Numbered from the stretch's first letter, positions 45,367 to 54,499 are shown. The stretch: DNA of 64,000 bases from Flavobacterium sp. SUN052 (GCF_028867935.1 NZ_JAPQNS010000004.1:248001-312000); one strand, 5' to 3'. Program-made: numbers and translations. Notes: generated by a model not told the origin, from the letters alone.

Positions 45367-45392
45367 CAAACGCCGGTTGGCAGTGCCTTTTT
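45333..45392 (+). terminator. Rho-independent terminator overlapping the end of the PfkB gene
   Basis: CACTGCCAACCGGC (45341-45354) pairs perfectly with 45372-45385, and a run of T follows (45388-45392). Pairing can extend to AAAAGGC with a two-base bulge. The 5' arm is coding (last residues of the kinase). It separates this gene from the convergent TonB receptor. Confidence 0.8.
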
Positions 45393-45393
45393 A

Positions 45394-47670
45394 TTACCAA
45401 AAGAACGTTAAACTCAACCTCCCGAAAAAGGGGGTGCCAGGTGTGAAGTGTATTTCTTCGACCGGGGTGGCTTCGCCCCGAAGGCGGCTCTCAGTGGCAA
45501 ACTGGGTTTCTTTCCAGCGCGTGTCAAACAAGTTCTGCACTGACAGACCAAGCACGTAATTCTTTCGAGTATAATTAGCCTGCAAATCAGTTACGAAATA
45601 ACCCTTTGCCACAATCGAATTGTCTTCATTGGCGGGTCGGTCGGCCATATAACGGTACCGTAGGGAGCCGCTGAAACCCGATTTCGTTTGCAAAGACAGA
45701 CCACCTACCGATGTAAATCGTGGAGCTAGCGGTAGATAGTTTTGACCCGCTTCATCGCCAATCGAGCGTGGATTGGCCGTGTTTAGGTCGAGATCAAAAT
45801 ACAATGTTTTAGTAAGTTGGTAACGCACCGACAGGTCAACACCTTCCCGACGAGACTTGCCGCTGGGTTCAACTACACCTTCGTCGCCTACGTACACAAA
45901 CTCCTGAGCAAGCCATAAATACCAGGCAGCCGCGTTGACAATCAGGCGCGGAAATGGCTTGAAAATCACACCTAGGTCAGAACCATAAGCGCCCGGCAAT
46001 ATTTCACGACCCCCCTGCGGCACCACTACCCGCGTATCGTTGGAGTGGAAGCCTTTTCCTGTATTCAGATAAAGCTGCACTCTGGGGTTAAGTGTGTAAT
46101 ACAGGTTCAGTTTAGGGGAGACAATAGCCTGGCGAGCCCGTCCGGTTTGAGCCGGTTGCAACAGCAAATCTGTGTATTGACTTCGAAAATAGTCGACCCG
46201 GACGCCCGCATTGACTGTAAATCGGTTTGAAACTTCAACGATTTCATCGGCATACAGAGCTGCGTTGATCTCGTTTATGTTACCATATTTGGCCCGTTCT
46301 AATGTCTCCGTGCGGTTTTTGGTGTATGAGAGTTCGGTAGGTGTTGCTCCGTTTTTTCCACCTGTAATGTCGTGCCGGTATTGTGCACCCAATGTGGTGG
46401 TAAAATGTGTTTTGCCGATGGTAGATTCAGTGGTGTAGCTGCCATTATAGCCAAACAGATTCCGGCGTTCCTTCTGTCGAATCTGATCGCCATTGATCGA
46501 GTCGCGCAGGAAAAACGTGAAGTTGGAATACAGCTCGAATCCGTAGTTGCCGTAGAATATCTGATTTTTGATGAGGTTATTGCGGGGTGTAACGGTTACG
46601 AACTGGGCATTGAAGTTTGTGCGGCTGGTTTCACCCCCTTCAGTTGGGTCAACGGACCCGAAAAAGCCGGTTAAGCCAGACTCAATGGCCCGGTCGGGAA
46701 TCTGACCAGAGTGATTCCATTTGCTCCAAAACGTTGAGCCGGTCAGAGTCAGGTTAGTATTGGCACCGATGTGACCATGATATTTGCCCATCACGTTAAG
46801 CCGGTTGAAATGCTGCGGATTATCGAAATACGAGTTCGTAAACGAGTACTCCGACGCCAAATACGCTGACTGATTTTTGGCCTTGCCCTTTTCGCCAAGT
46901 AAATCCAGACCGGCCACAGCCCGGAACGTATCGAACTGACCCCCTTCGAGTTTCACAAACGAGCGGTCGAGGGCGGTGCGGGTGCGAAAATTGACCCAGC
47001 CCGCCGTTGCCAGATTACCTTTTTCAGCATTGTAAGGCCCTTTTTTAAAGTCTACTCCTTCAATTAATTCAGGAATGACAAAATGCAAATCTGCATAGCC
47101 CTGCCCGTGGGCGTGCGACACCATGTTAACGGGCATTCCGTCCACGGTAAGCTGAATGTCGGTGCCGTGGTCGAGGTCGAAGCCGCGTAGAAACAATTGT
47201 TCAGCTTTACCACCGCCCGCGTGTTGGCCAATGAACAGGCCCGGAACCAGTCGCAATACTTCCTGAGAATTGGTAATGGGCCGGAGCTTAATATCTAAAC
47301 TGCTGATGAGCTGCTGGTCGTGCGCCCGGCCTGATGAAATCGTCACCTCACCAAGTTCTACGGGTGCGGTTGTCAGTCCTGTTCGGACGGTTTCCGTTTT
47401 GTCGTCCTGAATAGTTACGTTAATGAGTTGGGTGGCAAAACCCACGTGCGACAACTCAATTTTGTAAGGAGCAGCGACTAGGCCAACAAAGCGATAATGA
47501 CCCAGTTCGTTCGTGGTAGTGGCGCGGCTAAGTCCAGTGATTTGAACGGTTACGCCACGGATGGGTTGGTTGGTAGTTTGGTCGTAGACAGTGCCCGACA
47601 GATTACCAAGATGCGCGAAAGCACCTGTGCTGAGTAAACAGCACATAAAAAGGAATAGAAAGTTTTTCAT
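45394..47670 (-). CDS. TonB-dependent receptor with carboxypeptidase-like N-terminal domain
   Basis: The ATG at 47670 gives 758 residues (MKNFLFLFMCCLLSTGAFAH signal peptide); the reading to 47679 begins with TTG. A CarboxypepD_reg-like domain (~20-105, LSGTVYDQTTNQPIRGVTVQI) precedes the plug (~120-235, with QEVLRLVPGLFIGQHAGGG and GMPVNMVSHAHGQGYAD) and a 22-strand-type barrel ending LSLTFFW. No SusD partner is next to it, so it is not a canonical polysaccharide locus. It is the last gene of a minus-strand run with a Cys/His small protein, a TPR lipoprotein and two DUF4331 proteins; a metal or small-molecule cargo is an inference from the His/Cys neighbour. Confidence 0.93.
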   Translation of the reverse strand: MKNFLFLFMCCLLSTGAFAHLGNLSGTVYDQTTNQPIRGVTVQITGLSRATTTNELGHYRFVGLVAAPYKIELSHVGFATQLINVTIQDDKTETVRTGLTTAPVELGEVTISSGRAHDQQLISSLDIKLRPITNSQEVLRLVPGLFIGQHAGGGKAEQLFLRGFDLDHGTDIQLTVDGMPVNMVSHAHGQGYADLHFVIPELIEGVDFKKGPYNAEKGNLATAGWVNFRTRTALDRSFVKLEGGQFDTFRAVAGLDLLGEKGKAKNQSAYLASEYSFTNSYFDNPQHFNRLNVMGKYHGHIGANTNLTLTGSTFWSKWNHSGQIPDRAIESGLTGFFGSVDPTEGGETSRTNFNAQFVTVTPRNNLIKNQIFYGNYGFELYSNFTFFLRDSINGDQIRQKERRNLFGYNGSYTTESTIGKTHFTTTLGAQYRHDITGGKNGATPTELSYTKNRTETLERAKYGNINEINAALYADEIVEVSNRFTVNAGVRVDYFRSQYTDLLLQPAQTGRARQAIVSPKLNLYYTLNPRVQLYLNTGKGFHSNDTRVVVPQGGREILPGAYGSDLGVIFKPFPRLIVNAAAWYLWLAQEFVYVGDEGVVEPSGKSRREGVDLSVRYQLTKTLYFDLDLNTANPRSIGDEAGQNYLPLAPRFTSVGGLSLQTKSGFSGSLRYRYMADRPANEDNSIVAKGYFVTDLQANYTRKNYVLGLSVQNLFDTRWKETQFATESRLRGEATPVEEIHFTPGTPFFGRLSLTFFW

Positions 47671-47729
47671 AAATGGCAAGATTGTGCCAGCAGGGAGCTA
47701 GCACGATGGATAGAGAAACAGAGTTCGTC

Positions 47730-48125
47730 TTATCCTTGCCAGGGGGGAGAGAAAATAGCCGCGCAAACACCCTCCGAACGCTTTATCCGATACGCACTCA
47801 CCACGATTCTCTCCCAAAAAGCGGGTGTGGGTAGCGGCTGAATCTGTTCAGTAGGCAAGCAATGCACGTCCATCATTTTCAGTAATGATACTTGATGTTC
47901 CGACGCCTTGCGGGTATCCTCAGCAAAGTCAGCAGCCAGTTGGGCGTTGATCTCTTCCAGAAAGGGGGTAATGTCAACGTGGTGGCAATGCGAACAATGC
48001 AATCGATGTTCTTCAGTGTTATTAATAACGTAACGCGGTTCGCCAGGGGCATTCATATAGCCTCCACCAACCACCATCAGGTAGTTGAGAAAGAGCATGA
48101 AAGCAACCCAGGAGCGAGGAAACAT
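47730..48125 (-). CDS. Small Cys/His-rich protein of unknown function
   Basis: A 131-residue protein with a hydrophobic N-terminus (~5-20) that could be a signal or anchor. Its mark is the cluster H40-x2-H43-C44-x-H46-C47-H48-H49 and a second set H77, H88, C89, together a strong candidate metal site. No known domain was recognised. It lies 16 bases from the TPR gene (upstream on the minus strand) and 59 bases before the TonB receptor, so co-transcription is likely. Possible roles are metal handling or sensing for the receptor (inference). Another possibility is a redox-active small protein. Confidence 0.6.
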   Translation of the reverse strand: MFPRSWVAFMLFLNYLMVVGGGYMNAPGEPRYVINNTEEHRLHCSHCHHVDITPFLEEINAQLAADFAEDTRKASEHQVSLLKMMDVHCLPTEQIQPLPTPAFWERIVVSAYRIKRSEGVCAAIFSPPWQG

Positions 48126-48141
48126 GGTATTCAGTAAGTTA

Positions 48142-49446
48142 CTAAAGTATGTTCGGATTCGTTTTCTTTGCAGCGGCAGTGAGTTTGTTACCTTGTGCTG
48201 TATTGCCCAATGCTAACTCAATAGCTCCTGCTTCCTTCAATAATTCGGGGTCTTTGCTTCCCGTACGCAAGGCCACCTGCATGTGTTGCTGAGCTTTCTT
48301 AGGGTCGTTCTTCATGAAATAAACCCAGGCAAGGGCATGGTTCACATCAATATTGTTAGGCCGTTTAGCGTATTCTTTCATACCGGCAGCCAACGCCAGA
48401 TCCGCATTGCCCGACTTAGTATATAGCTTGCAAACCTCCAGATCAACTAGGTGTCCCGATTTGGCATCTTCGTCGAGCATGGTTACAACTTCAGCATACT
48501 TTTTAGCCGCTTTAGCTTTGTCGCCCTGTAGTGCATAGATCTCGGCCATTTCCTCATGAAACGAGAATTCGGGCATGATAGCAGCTGCTTTATTTAAGTT
48601 TGCCAAGGCTTTGTCGTATTCTTTGCGGGCTTTTTGCACCTTTGCCAAACCACCTAATGCAAAGGCATAACTTGGCCGCATAGCCAGAATTTCGTTGTAT
48701 TGCTGCTCGGCTTTGTCTAACTGACCGGTTGTTTCGTAGAGATGCCCGAGGGTGTTTTTGCTCCAGCATTGTGGTTCTGAGCCGGGTAATCCAGCCTGAA
48801 CGGCTAACACCATTGCTTCAATTGAACCGGGGTAATCGCCGTAAATTTCACGTAAATACGAAGCCCGCGAATACGATTCCAGCGATGGTTTCAGGGCCTG
48901 CATCTTGTCAGACATTTTTACGGCCTCTTCATAGTTGCCCAATTCAACATTGGCATCCACCAGAATACCATATACATACGCATTGTTTGGGTTGATCTGA
49001 CGAGCTTTTTCGGCAATCGTTTTGGCTTCAGCAAACTGGTGCTGCGACATTTTTACGGATGCCTGAAATACGTTGGCTTCGAAATTCTTCGGGTTGATAG
49101 CCAGCACACCATCCAGAATTTTCAGGATAGCCGGGTAATAGTAAGGGTGCTCACCCGTAATCCGAGCCTCCGACAAATAGATGGTTACTAACTGAAGCCG
49201 GGGTTTCACATTGTTTGGCTCTTTGGCAATCTGCATTTTCAGCTCTTCAACTTTTTGCTGCGTTTTAGGCCACTCAATCGCGTTGGCCAGCTCACCCTGC
49301 CGCATAAACAGCGAAGGCAGTTCGGAGTTCGACGAAGCTGAGGCTGTCTGCTCAGTCGTTTTGGTGCAACTGGCCAAAAATGCCAGTACTGAAATGATTA
49401 ACAGGCTGAATACTAATGGCCTGAAGTTTATGGGAGATGTCTTCAT
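48142..49446 (-). CDS. TPR-repeat lipoprotein
   Basis: A 434-residue protein with lipobox ASC (Cys27). About eight tetratricopeptide repeats run from ~85 to 425 (for example AEAKTIAEKARQINPNNAYVYG, LDKAEQQYNEILAMRPSYAFAL, YDKALANLNKAAAIMPEFSF). TPR proteins bind other proteins; here it is probably a periplasmic or outer-membrane scaffold. It is downstream of the DUF4331 pair on the minus strand (175 bases, containing a palindromic repeat) and upstream of the Cys/His protein. Its last residues are KKTNPNIL. Confidence 0.88.
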   Translation of the reverse strand: MKTSPINFRPLVFSLLIISVLAFLASCTKTTEQTASASSNSELPSLFMRQGELANAIEWPKTQQKVEELKMQIAKEPNNVKPRLQLVTIYLSEARITGEHPYYYPAILKILDGVLAINPKNFEANVFQASVKMSQHQFAEAKTIAEKARQINPNNAYVYGILVDANVELGNYEEAVKMSDKMQALKPSLESYSRASYLREIYGDYPGSIEAMVLAVQAGLPGSEPQCWSKNTLGHLYETTGQLDKAEQQYNEILAMRPSYAFALGGLAKVQKARKEYDKALANLNKAAAIMPEFSFHEEMAEIYALQGDKAKAAKKYAEVVTMLDEDAKSGHLVDLEVCKLYTKSGNADLALAAGMKEYAKRPNNIDVNHALAWVYFMKNDPKKAQQHMQVALRTGSKDPELLKEAGAIELALGNTAQGNKLTAAAKKTNPNIL

Positions 49447-49465
49447 AAAATGGTTTAGTTTAAAA

Positions 49466-49614
49466 CCTCACACCCAACCCCTCTCCTTGTGAAGTAGAGG
49501 GGAGGTATCAACGTCCAGCTAATAAATGCTTGGCAATTTTGGGTTGCCGGAACAAATAGAGATTGGCTGGTAAGACACCCCTCTCCTTCACAAGGAGAGG
49601 GGCCGGGGGTGAGG
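49466..49614. repeat. Long imperfect inverted repeat with CCCCTCTCCTT hairpin
   Basis: Arms 49466-49494 and 49586-49614 pair over 29 bases with three mismatches. The right arm also holds a local perfect 11-bp hairpin (49578-49588 with 49592-49602). It fills the gap between a DUF4331 gene and the TPR gene. Likely a dispersed palindromic element that may weaken read-through on the minus strand; no T-run marks a standard terminator. Confidence 0.55.
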
Positions 49615-49621
49615 TAGATTA

Positions 49622-51916
49622 TTATTGCCGTATTACCCGAATTGTCTGGCTGCTTGTTGGCGTTGTGGCCTGGAGCAGATAAACACCCGGTGTACTGCCT
49701 ATGCGTACAGTGCGATGTTCTTTTTCACCAGCCTGGCCAATAGACTGCTGACTGATTGATACACCACCGGCCGTTACAACTTGCAACTTGAGGGGTTCAC
49801 CAGCAGCGCCCAGCACTTCAACCATTACTTCGTCGGTTGTGACAGGGTTGCCCATTAAGCGCATCGACAGCGATTCAGAACCTTCATTGGCCAAGCGGCC
49901 ACTGGCACAACGGGCGCGGAAGTCAAACGTTGTACTGGCTTCTGACATCGGATCGCCTACGTACCGAACCATGATCGTGATGTTTTTCGTGTTTGGATCT
50001 GCACGTACACCCGTTTCAATAGTGCGGGTTGTGCTAGCTCCGTATGCGCCGTTTACAACACCCACTGCGCGGTATTCAACGGCCCGGTTAGCATCGCCAC
50101 CAGTGCGGCCGAAGGTAACTTCACCCGTAGCACAGTTGTAAGCAACAACAGTTGCTGCCAGTGGTTGCGTTGGGGCTGGTACAAACGACTGTGGTCCAAC
50201 ATATTGGTTGCCAAGGAAACCTCTCCATGGATCCTGAACGAATGGGAAAGCTGCTTTCAACGTGGTGTCGTTTTTGGTAACACCCGCGTTGAAACCTAAC
50301 ACATTACCCAATTGAGCCGTTACCGGGCTAGGCGATGTTCCTGGGGTATAATCATCATACCACAAACCAATAGCGGCCAGAACTACACCACCCACTGCCT
50401 GCAACTCAATCGTGGTCACGTCATCTTCCAACCGGCGTCCGTTCGGGAAACCATCCATGTTAGGAATAAACTGCAAGTTCGGATTGGCATAGGTCGGGTT
50501 GGTCAAGCCTAACACGGCTGCCTGTACTAAGCCCAGCGAACTGAAGTTAGGATCGTTCCGGGGAGTGGCAGGCACAGCCATGTTCAAGCGCAACATATCG
50601 CCCAGAGTAGGCAGGAAGTTGTGGATGAAAGGCTTACCAGCGGCAAGCGGGTTACCGTTTTTGCCCGTTGCCAGTTGATAAGGCTTCAGGTTAGGCACCC
50701 CTGTGTAGAAGATCGGCAGTAAGTCAACTGCACGTGGACTAGTTGCATCGGGAAGCAAAACGGCACCAAACGCGGCATCAGCCAAAGCTGTACCTGTCAC
50801 AGCCGTTGTGTTACGCAGACCTGATAAACCAGGCTTGCCATTACGGAAGTCAAAAGCGCCTAACGATTTCGACTGAATACGCAGCGGGGCCAGGCCTGGG
50901 ACAGCCGCTCCAAACTGTGAGTCGTCCATGTACAGGGCCAACTCTGGGTTGGTAAAGTACTTGGCAAATTGCAGGTCGTTTCCGCCGTATGGCGTCATGG
51001 CATTCCACTTGTCTTTCATTCCGATTGGGATGACAGCTTCGTTCGTCAGGGGCATACCCAGACGCGACACCTGAATCCACTCGCCATCTGACCCACGGTC
51101 ACCACCTTTAAACAGTGTTGAAATCTGCCGACGGCTTGATGATGCCCACACACCTACCACGAAGTCGGGGTCAAGAATGTTAGCGGCCATTGCTACCGTT
51201 TTGCGGTCTTTTTGCAGCGTTGCTACCGGAACTTCAATAGCAATAGTGTGGCAGTTAAACTTGGCCACAGCATCACGACCTGGCTTACGGAAACCACCTA
51301 CATCGAATGCACCACCCAAATCTACAAAGAATGGATCGTCAACTGGTCCGCAGAAAACGCGCTCGCCCGTTGAGGCTGTCATAATCGACTTTGTCGCCAG
51401 TGCATTGTAGCTCGCAGCGCCTAAACCTACTGTTCCATTCTCAATTGAGCGTGGTCCAATATTGGCAGGTGGAACAGAGCCGTTCATTACGATTGTCTGA
51501 AATGTCCGGCCACCATCGATGCTACGCTCACACGTATACGTTGTTTTCTGATTCTGCTTGCCTAAACGGATGTTGAAAAACGTGGTTGGGTCTTCATTCG
51601 TGATTTTGAATGTAAACCGGTACGTAATATCATCGCCCGGAGTCGAAGCGTTGTTCTTTACGTGAATCTCATACCGGATGTTCTCGCCAAATGTGTACCA
51701 GTTTGGACCACCATTGGGGTCTTCAAACGGGATATAGTTAGCAATCAGAACGATTTTCTCGGCATCAGTTGGACTCTTGAACGCATAAACGTCGGTATTA
51801 TCAGCCAGCGGATCGGTCGAGATCAGCGGGGCTTCCCGGTGACTGGAGGCCACCGTCTGGCTAAACGGCACGTACGTCAGCACGGCCATCAGCAAAAAGG
51901 ATAGTATTTTTTTCAT
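49622..51916 (-). CDS. DUF4331 family protein with T9SS C-terminal sorting domain
   Basis: A 764-residue exported protein (signal peptide ~1-24). The DUF4331 domain starts SSHREAPLISTDPLADNTDVYAF and spans ~25-585. It ends near WRGFLGNQYVGPQSF, then a ~90-residue module (YNCATGEVTFGRTGGD...GVRADPNTKNI..FRARC) and a type A T9SS signal (LMGNPVTTDEVMVEVLGAAG...GVYLLQA.....TIRVIRQ). The last two parts match the end of the Ig-repeat protein at 5847. Location: cell surface. It is 26 bases downstream of its paralogue and shares exact DNA stretches with it. DUF4331 has no proven function. Confidence 0.92.
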   Translation of the reverse strand: MKKILSFLLMAVLTYVPFSQTVASSHREAPLISTDPLADNTDVYAFKSPTDAEKIVLIANYIPFEDPNGGPNWYTFGENIRYEIHVKNNASTPGDDITYRFTFKITNEDPTTFFNIRLGKQNQKTTYTCERSIDGGRTFQTIVMNGSVPPANIGPRSIENGTVGLGAASYNALATKSIMTASTGERVFCGPVDDPFFVDLGGAFDVGGFRKPGRDAVAKFNCHTIAIEVPVATLQKDRKTVAMAANILDPDFVVGVWASSSRRQISTLFKGGDRGSDGEWIQVSRLGMPLTNEAVIPIGMKDKWNAMTPYGGNDLQFAKYFTNPELALYMDDSQFGAAVPGLAPLRIQSKSLGAFDFRNGKPGLSGLRNTTAVTGTALADAAFGAVLLPDATSPRAVDLLPIFYTGVPNLKPYQLATGKNGNPLAAGKPFIHNFLPTLGDMLRLNMAVPATPRNDPNFSSLGLVQAAVLGLTNPTYANPNLQFIPNMDGFPNGRRLEDDVTTIELQAVGGVVLAAIGLWYDDYTPGTSPSPVTAQLGNVLGFNAGVTKNDTTLKAAFPFVQDPWRGFLGNQYVGPQSFVPAPTQPLAATVVAYNCATGEVTFGRTGGDANRAVEYRAVGVVNGAYGASTTRTIETGVRADPNTKNITIMVRYVGDPMSEASTTFDFRARCASGRLANEGSESLSMRLMGNPVTTDEVMVEVLGAAGEPLKLQVVTAGGVSISQQSIGQAGEKEHRTVRIGSTPGVYLLQATTPTSSQTIRVIRQ

Positions 51917-51942
51917 TGTTGTGTCTGAAGAATGATGATGGC

Positions 51943-53703
51943 TTATTGACGGGCCTTGAGGCTATAGTCGTACCCTCTCCATGGTGTTTGTACATAGGGG
52001 AAGGCAGCGCGCAGGGTCGTATCGTTTTTGGTAGGACCTGCGGAGAAACCCAGTACGTTCGTCAAATTCGTGGTGACCGGGCTTGGACTTGTTCCCGGCG
52101 TATAATCATCATACCACAAACCAATAGCGGCCAGAACTACACCACCCACTGCCTGCAACTCAATCGTGGTCACGTCATCTTCCAACCGGCGTCCGTTCGG
52201 GAAACCATCCATGTTAGGAATAAACTGCAAGTTCGGATTGGCATAGGTCGGGTTGGTCAAGCCTAACACGGCTGCTTGCACTAAGCCCAGCGAGCTGAAG
52301 TTCGGATCGTTCCGTGGGGTAGCCGGTACAGCCATGTTCAAGCGCAACATATCGCCCAGAGTAGGCAGGAAGTTGTGGATGAAAGGCTTACCAGCGGCCA
52401 GTGGGTTACCGTTTTTGCCTGTTGCCAGTTGATAAGGCTTCAGGTTAGGCACCCCTGTGTAGAAGATTGGCAACAAGTCAACCGCACGTGGGCTAGCCGC
52501 GTCAGGTAGTAGAACACCGCCAAAAGCAGCTTCGGCCAGCGCCGTACCATCAAGAGCAGAGTTGCCTTTCAGACCAAACAGACCAGGCTTGCCATTACGG
52601 AAGTCAAACGATCCGAGTGACTTTGACTGAATCCGCAGACCACGCAATGATGGTACAGCACCACCAAACTGTGAGTCGTCCATGTACAGGGCCAACTCTG
52701 GGTTGGTGAAGTACTTGGCGAATTGCAAATCTTCACCACCGTATGGCGAAACCGCGTTCCACTTGTCTTTCATTCCGATTGGGATAACAGCTTCGTTAGT
52801 CAGGGGCATGCCCAAACGCGATACCTGAATCCAGTCGCCATCAAGGCCAACGTCACCACCCCAGTTGATCGTTTTGATCATTTTGCGGCTCGACGATGCC
52901 CACACACCAATCACAAAATCAGGATCAAGGATGGTAGTAGCCTGCGACACTGTTTTGCCATCTTTCTGCAACAGATTGACCGGAATTTTCAGGGCAATGG
53001 TATGGCAGTTGTAGCGGGCAACAGCATCTTTCGGTTTATTCACCGAGTTACCCTCAGGGCGGAAGTTACCCACGTCGAACGCACCGGCAAGGTCCACAAA
53101 GAATGGATCGTCGGCAGGGCCGCAGAATACCTGCTCACCCGACGACGCGGTAGCAATAGCTTCCGTCCGTAGGGTTTCATACGACTTGCCTAAACCAACT
53201 GTGCCATTCTCAATAGACCGTGGACCAATGTTGTTAGCCGGAACGATGCCATTGGCAATGATTGTCGTAAACGTTGCTCCACCATTTGTGCTTTTCTCAC
53301 ACTTATAGGTGGTTTTGAGGTTTTGCTTACCCAGGCGAATGTTGAAGAACGTGGTTGGGTCTTCGTTGGTGTTCGTAAACGTGAAGCGGTACGTAATATC
53401 GTCACCAGGTGTGTTAGTGCGGTTTTTTACGTGAATTTCGTAGCGGATGTTCGAGCCGAAGTTGTAATAGTTAGGACCCCCTTCTGGTGATTCGAAGGGA
53501 ATGTAGTTAGCAATAATCGTAATAGTATTCGGGTCGTCGGGACTTTTGAAGGCATAGACATCGGTATTGTCGGCCAACGGATCGGTTGAAATCAGCGGGG
53601 CTTCGCGGTGGCTGGATGCATAGCCGCCAAGGCCCATTAGTAGTAGGGAACAACTAAGGATCAATTTCCTCAGATGAACCAAACGCAAGGGAGAGATGCG
53701 CAT
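51943..53703 (-). CDS. DUF4331 family protein, short paralogue without sorting domain
   Basis: A 586-residue exported protein (signal peptide ~1-29, ending GGYAS before SHREAP). It covers the whole DUF4331 domain and ends WRGYDYSLKARQ, exactly where its paralogue continues into the extra module and T9SS signal. So it is either the ancestral short form or a copy that lost the tail. Without the tail it would stay in the periplasm while the paralogue is exported (inference). It is the first gene of the minus-strand locus. A 500-base A+T-rich region without genes precedes it. Confidence 0.9.
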   Translation of the reverse strand: MRISPLRLVHLRKLILSCSLLLMGLGGYASSHREAPLISTDPLADNTDVYAFKSPDDPNTITIIANYIPFESPEGGPNYYNFGSNIRYEIHVKNRTNTPGDDITYRFTFTNTNEDPTTFFNIRLGKQNLKTTYKCEKSTNGGATFTTIIANGIVPANNIGPRSIENGTVGLGKSYETLRTEAIATASSGEQVFCGPADDPFFVDLAGAFDVGNFRPEGNSVNKPKDAVARYNCHTIALKIPVNLLQKDGKTVSQATTILDPDFVIGVWASSSRKMIKTINWGGDVGLDGDWIQVSRLGMPLTNEAVIPIGMKDKWNAVSPYGGEDLQFAKYFTNPELALYMDDSQFGGAVPSLRGLRIQSKSLGSFDFRNGKPGLFGLKGNSALDGTALAEAAFGGVLLPDAASPRAVDLLPIFYTGVPNLKPYQLATGKNGNPLAAGKPFIHNFLPTLGDMLRLNMAVPATPRNDPNFSSLGLVQAAVLGLTNPTYANPNLQFIPNMDGFPNGRRLEDDVTTIELQAVGGVVLAAIGLWYDDYTPGTSPSPVTTNLTNVLGFSAGPTKNDTTLRAAFPYVQTPWRGYDYSLKARQ

Positions 53704-54205
53704 ACTGGTTGAGTGTTAAATTGTTGAACTTAAGTAAAAGTCCTTATGCAGGACGTGTACTATATACTCCCGCCAGCAGCGTTCGGATTTTTTGTTATTA
53801 AAATTAGCTGAAAAATTGAGGGAATGGCCCAAGAACACTAAGTCCCATATCGCTATGGATACTTTCATGTATCTTTGGGATGTTATAAGTATATAAAATG
53901 CAAAACCCTTCTAAGATTCTTTTCAGATAGTACAATAATGAAAATTGATGCCGTTCGATGAAATCTACTATTTTTATAGTTTATAAGGATGCGGAAGTGT
54001 ATTGATGATATTGCTGTCATGTACTAGTCCCGTTCTGTTTTGGTAGAAAAGTGCTCATAAAAAAGTAAGGGCAATACATTTATATTTGAGTAATAATAAT
54101 CAGGAAAAATACTCCCGTAAAATACAAAATAGCGTCTTTAATAACGGTAGGATTATACCACCCATTACAAAGACGCTCAAATGCAATTATCTGAAATTTA
54201 GTAGT
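53704..54205. other. A+T-rich intergenic region upstream of the DUF4331 locus
   Basis: About 500 bases without a supported gene on either strand. It must hold the promoter of the DUF4331 operon, but no convincing TTTG/TAnnTTTG pair was found. A perfect 9-bp inverted repeat (54131-54139 with 54169-54177, AGCGTCTTT) with a 29-base loop lies near its right end. It could be a terminator remnant for the adjacent VOC pseudogene or a rearrangement scar. Confidence 0.6.
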
Positions 54206-54457
54206 TTATAAGTTGAGATGAGGGCTCTCAGTTAGCCCAATAATATTTCCTGCTGGATCTTTCACTGTAGCTGTCAGTCTGTTGTCACCTACATCGGTAA
54301 TGGGTGCATCTGCCGTGTTTCCCAAACTCAACATACGCTCGTAAACGGTTTTAATAGAGGCTACGCCCCAATAAGTAATTGTGCTTCCTGCCTGGATCGC
54401 TGCATTGGGGTCAAGTCCTAACCCATACCCGCCGACATTGAAGCCAACATAGAAAGG
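54206..54457 (-). pseudogene. VOC/glyoxalase family protein, C-terminal fragment
   Basis: Minus-strand frame from 54457 to the TAA at 54208-54206 encodes 83 residues: it begins PFYVGFNVGGYGLGLDPNAA and ends IGLTESPHLNL, with TVKDPAGNIIGL in between. That is the second half of a VOC (glyoxalase/bleomycin resistance) protein. An in-frame TAG directly precedes it, there is no usable start codon, and the expected N-terminal half is missing, replaced by 42 bases before the next gene. Hence a decayed, truncated gene. Confidence 0.75.
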
Positions 54458-54499
54458 CTACTGACCCAAATCTCATAGATAACTCGACATGATGTGTGT

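Noticed and set aside
53704..54205. Possible small gene in the 500-base gap
   Set aside because: Only very short frames with no plausible start and composition unlike neighbouring genes were seen.
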